A stretch of 5,268 bases of DNA from Frankiaceae bacterium (GTDB lineage: Bacteria > Actinomycetota > Actinomycetes > JAFAQI01): positions 1-5,268 of the forward strand of contig JAVEEE010000517.1 in assembly GCA_030840615.1 (NCBI GenBank), written 5' to 3'. Positions 5,217 to 5,268 of this stretch are shown here, in pieces. How positions within the stretch are numbered: position 1 is the stretch's first letter; the number at the start of each line of letters is the position of its first letter. The notes beneath the pieces are model-generated. The model ran no database searches and was not told where the DNA came from. It was given only the letters and a program-made list of their open reading frames with translations. The translations under genes were made by a program, and so were the position numbers.

Positions 5217-5268
5217 ATGACTGACGACCGTCGGCTCGAGGTGCTGCGCGCGATCATCGAGGACTACG
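5217..5268 (+). CDS. hrcA: HrcA, heat-inducible transcription repressor (5' end only)
   Basis: First 17 codons of hrcA, cut by the window edge. The visible product begins MTDDRRLEVLRAIIEDY, the start of the N-terminal winged-helix DNA-binding domain; RLEVLRAIIEDY is typical of actinobacterial HrcA. HrcA binds CIRCE and represses chaperone genes such as groES-groEL and, in many actinobacteria, its own hrcA-dnaJ operon, with GroEL helping it fold. The identification rests on this short peptide together with a perfect CIRCE 44 bp upstream and hemW in the neighbourhood. ATG 5217 is preceded by GGAGGG. The dimerisation and inserted domains, and a dnaJ gene expected downstream, lie outside the window. 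Confidence 0.92.
   Translation, partial: MTDDRRLEVLRAIIEDY

Noticed and set aside
2911..5220. Long + strand open frames opposite the DUF6351 gene
   Set aside because: They lie in one antisense frame kept open by GC-rich codon use, have low-complexity Val/Arg/Ala composition and no ribosome binding site, while the - strand protein has clear family sequence.
1..5268. Mobile element, CRISPR array, tRNA, rRNA, riboswitch or toxin-antitoxin pair
   Set aside because: No transposase or integrase, no regularly spaced direct repeats, no RNA gene signature, and no small gene pair were seen on either strand.

Overview
The window is high-GC (G/C-rich third codon positions, GTG and TTG codons in use) and reads as a chromosomal segment of an actinobacterium. 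The strongest evidence is at its two ends. It opens inside the C-terminal half of hemW and closes 17 codons into hrcA, which sits behind a perfect CIRCE operator. Close linkage of hemW, hrcA and dnaJ is typical of Actinobacteria. The gene family content fits soil-type genera such as Nocardioidaceae or Kribbella relatives, but I cannot name the genus.

Layout: (1) 1-552, + strand, 3' part of hemW. (2) 616-1140, + strand, a VOC-fold protein resembling extradiol dioxygenases, 63 bp behind hemW and probably read with it. (3) On the - strand, read right to left, three genes that may form one transcription unit: a secreted DUF6351-family protein of 712 residues (5037-2899), an ABC ATPase (2859-1903) 39 bp further on, and an ABC-2 type permease (1906-1148) whose GTG start overlaps the ATPase stop by 4 bp. 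(4) 5038-5216, a 179-bp divergent control region with CIRCE, a possible hrcA promoter, and a set of TCGACA-like half-sites at 11-bp steps. (5) 5217-5268, + strand, the first codons of hrcA. The window has no gene-free stretch longer than 180 bp.

How the parts may work together: HemW is a heme chaperone and HrcA the CIRCE-binding heat-shock repressor; both are housekeeping genes. Between them lie about 4.6 kb of accessory genes. The ATPase and permease clearly make one exporter of the bacitracin-resistance/lantibiotic-immunity type, with Glu in place of the usual Q-loop Gln. The DUF6351 protein looks like an exported, cysteine-rich serine hydrolase with a G-C-S-G-G nucleophile elbow. Its promoter must lie in or near the same region as CIRCE, so HrcA could affect both directions. 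That coupling, the repeated half-sites, and the hydrolase plus exporter pairing are the points most worth following. I see no mobile element, CRISPR array, tRNA or rRNA.
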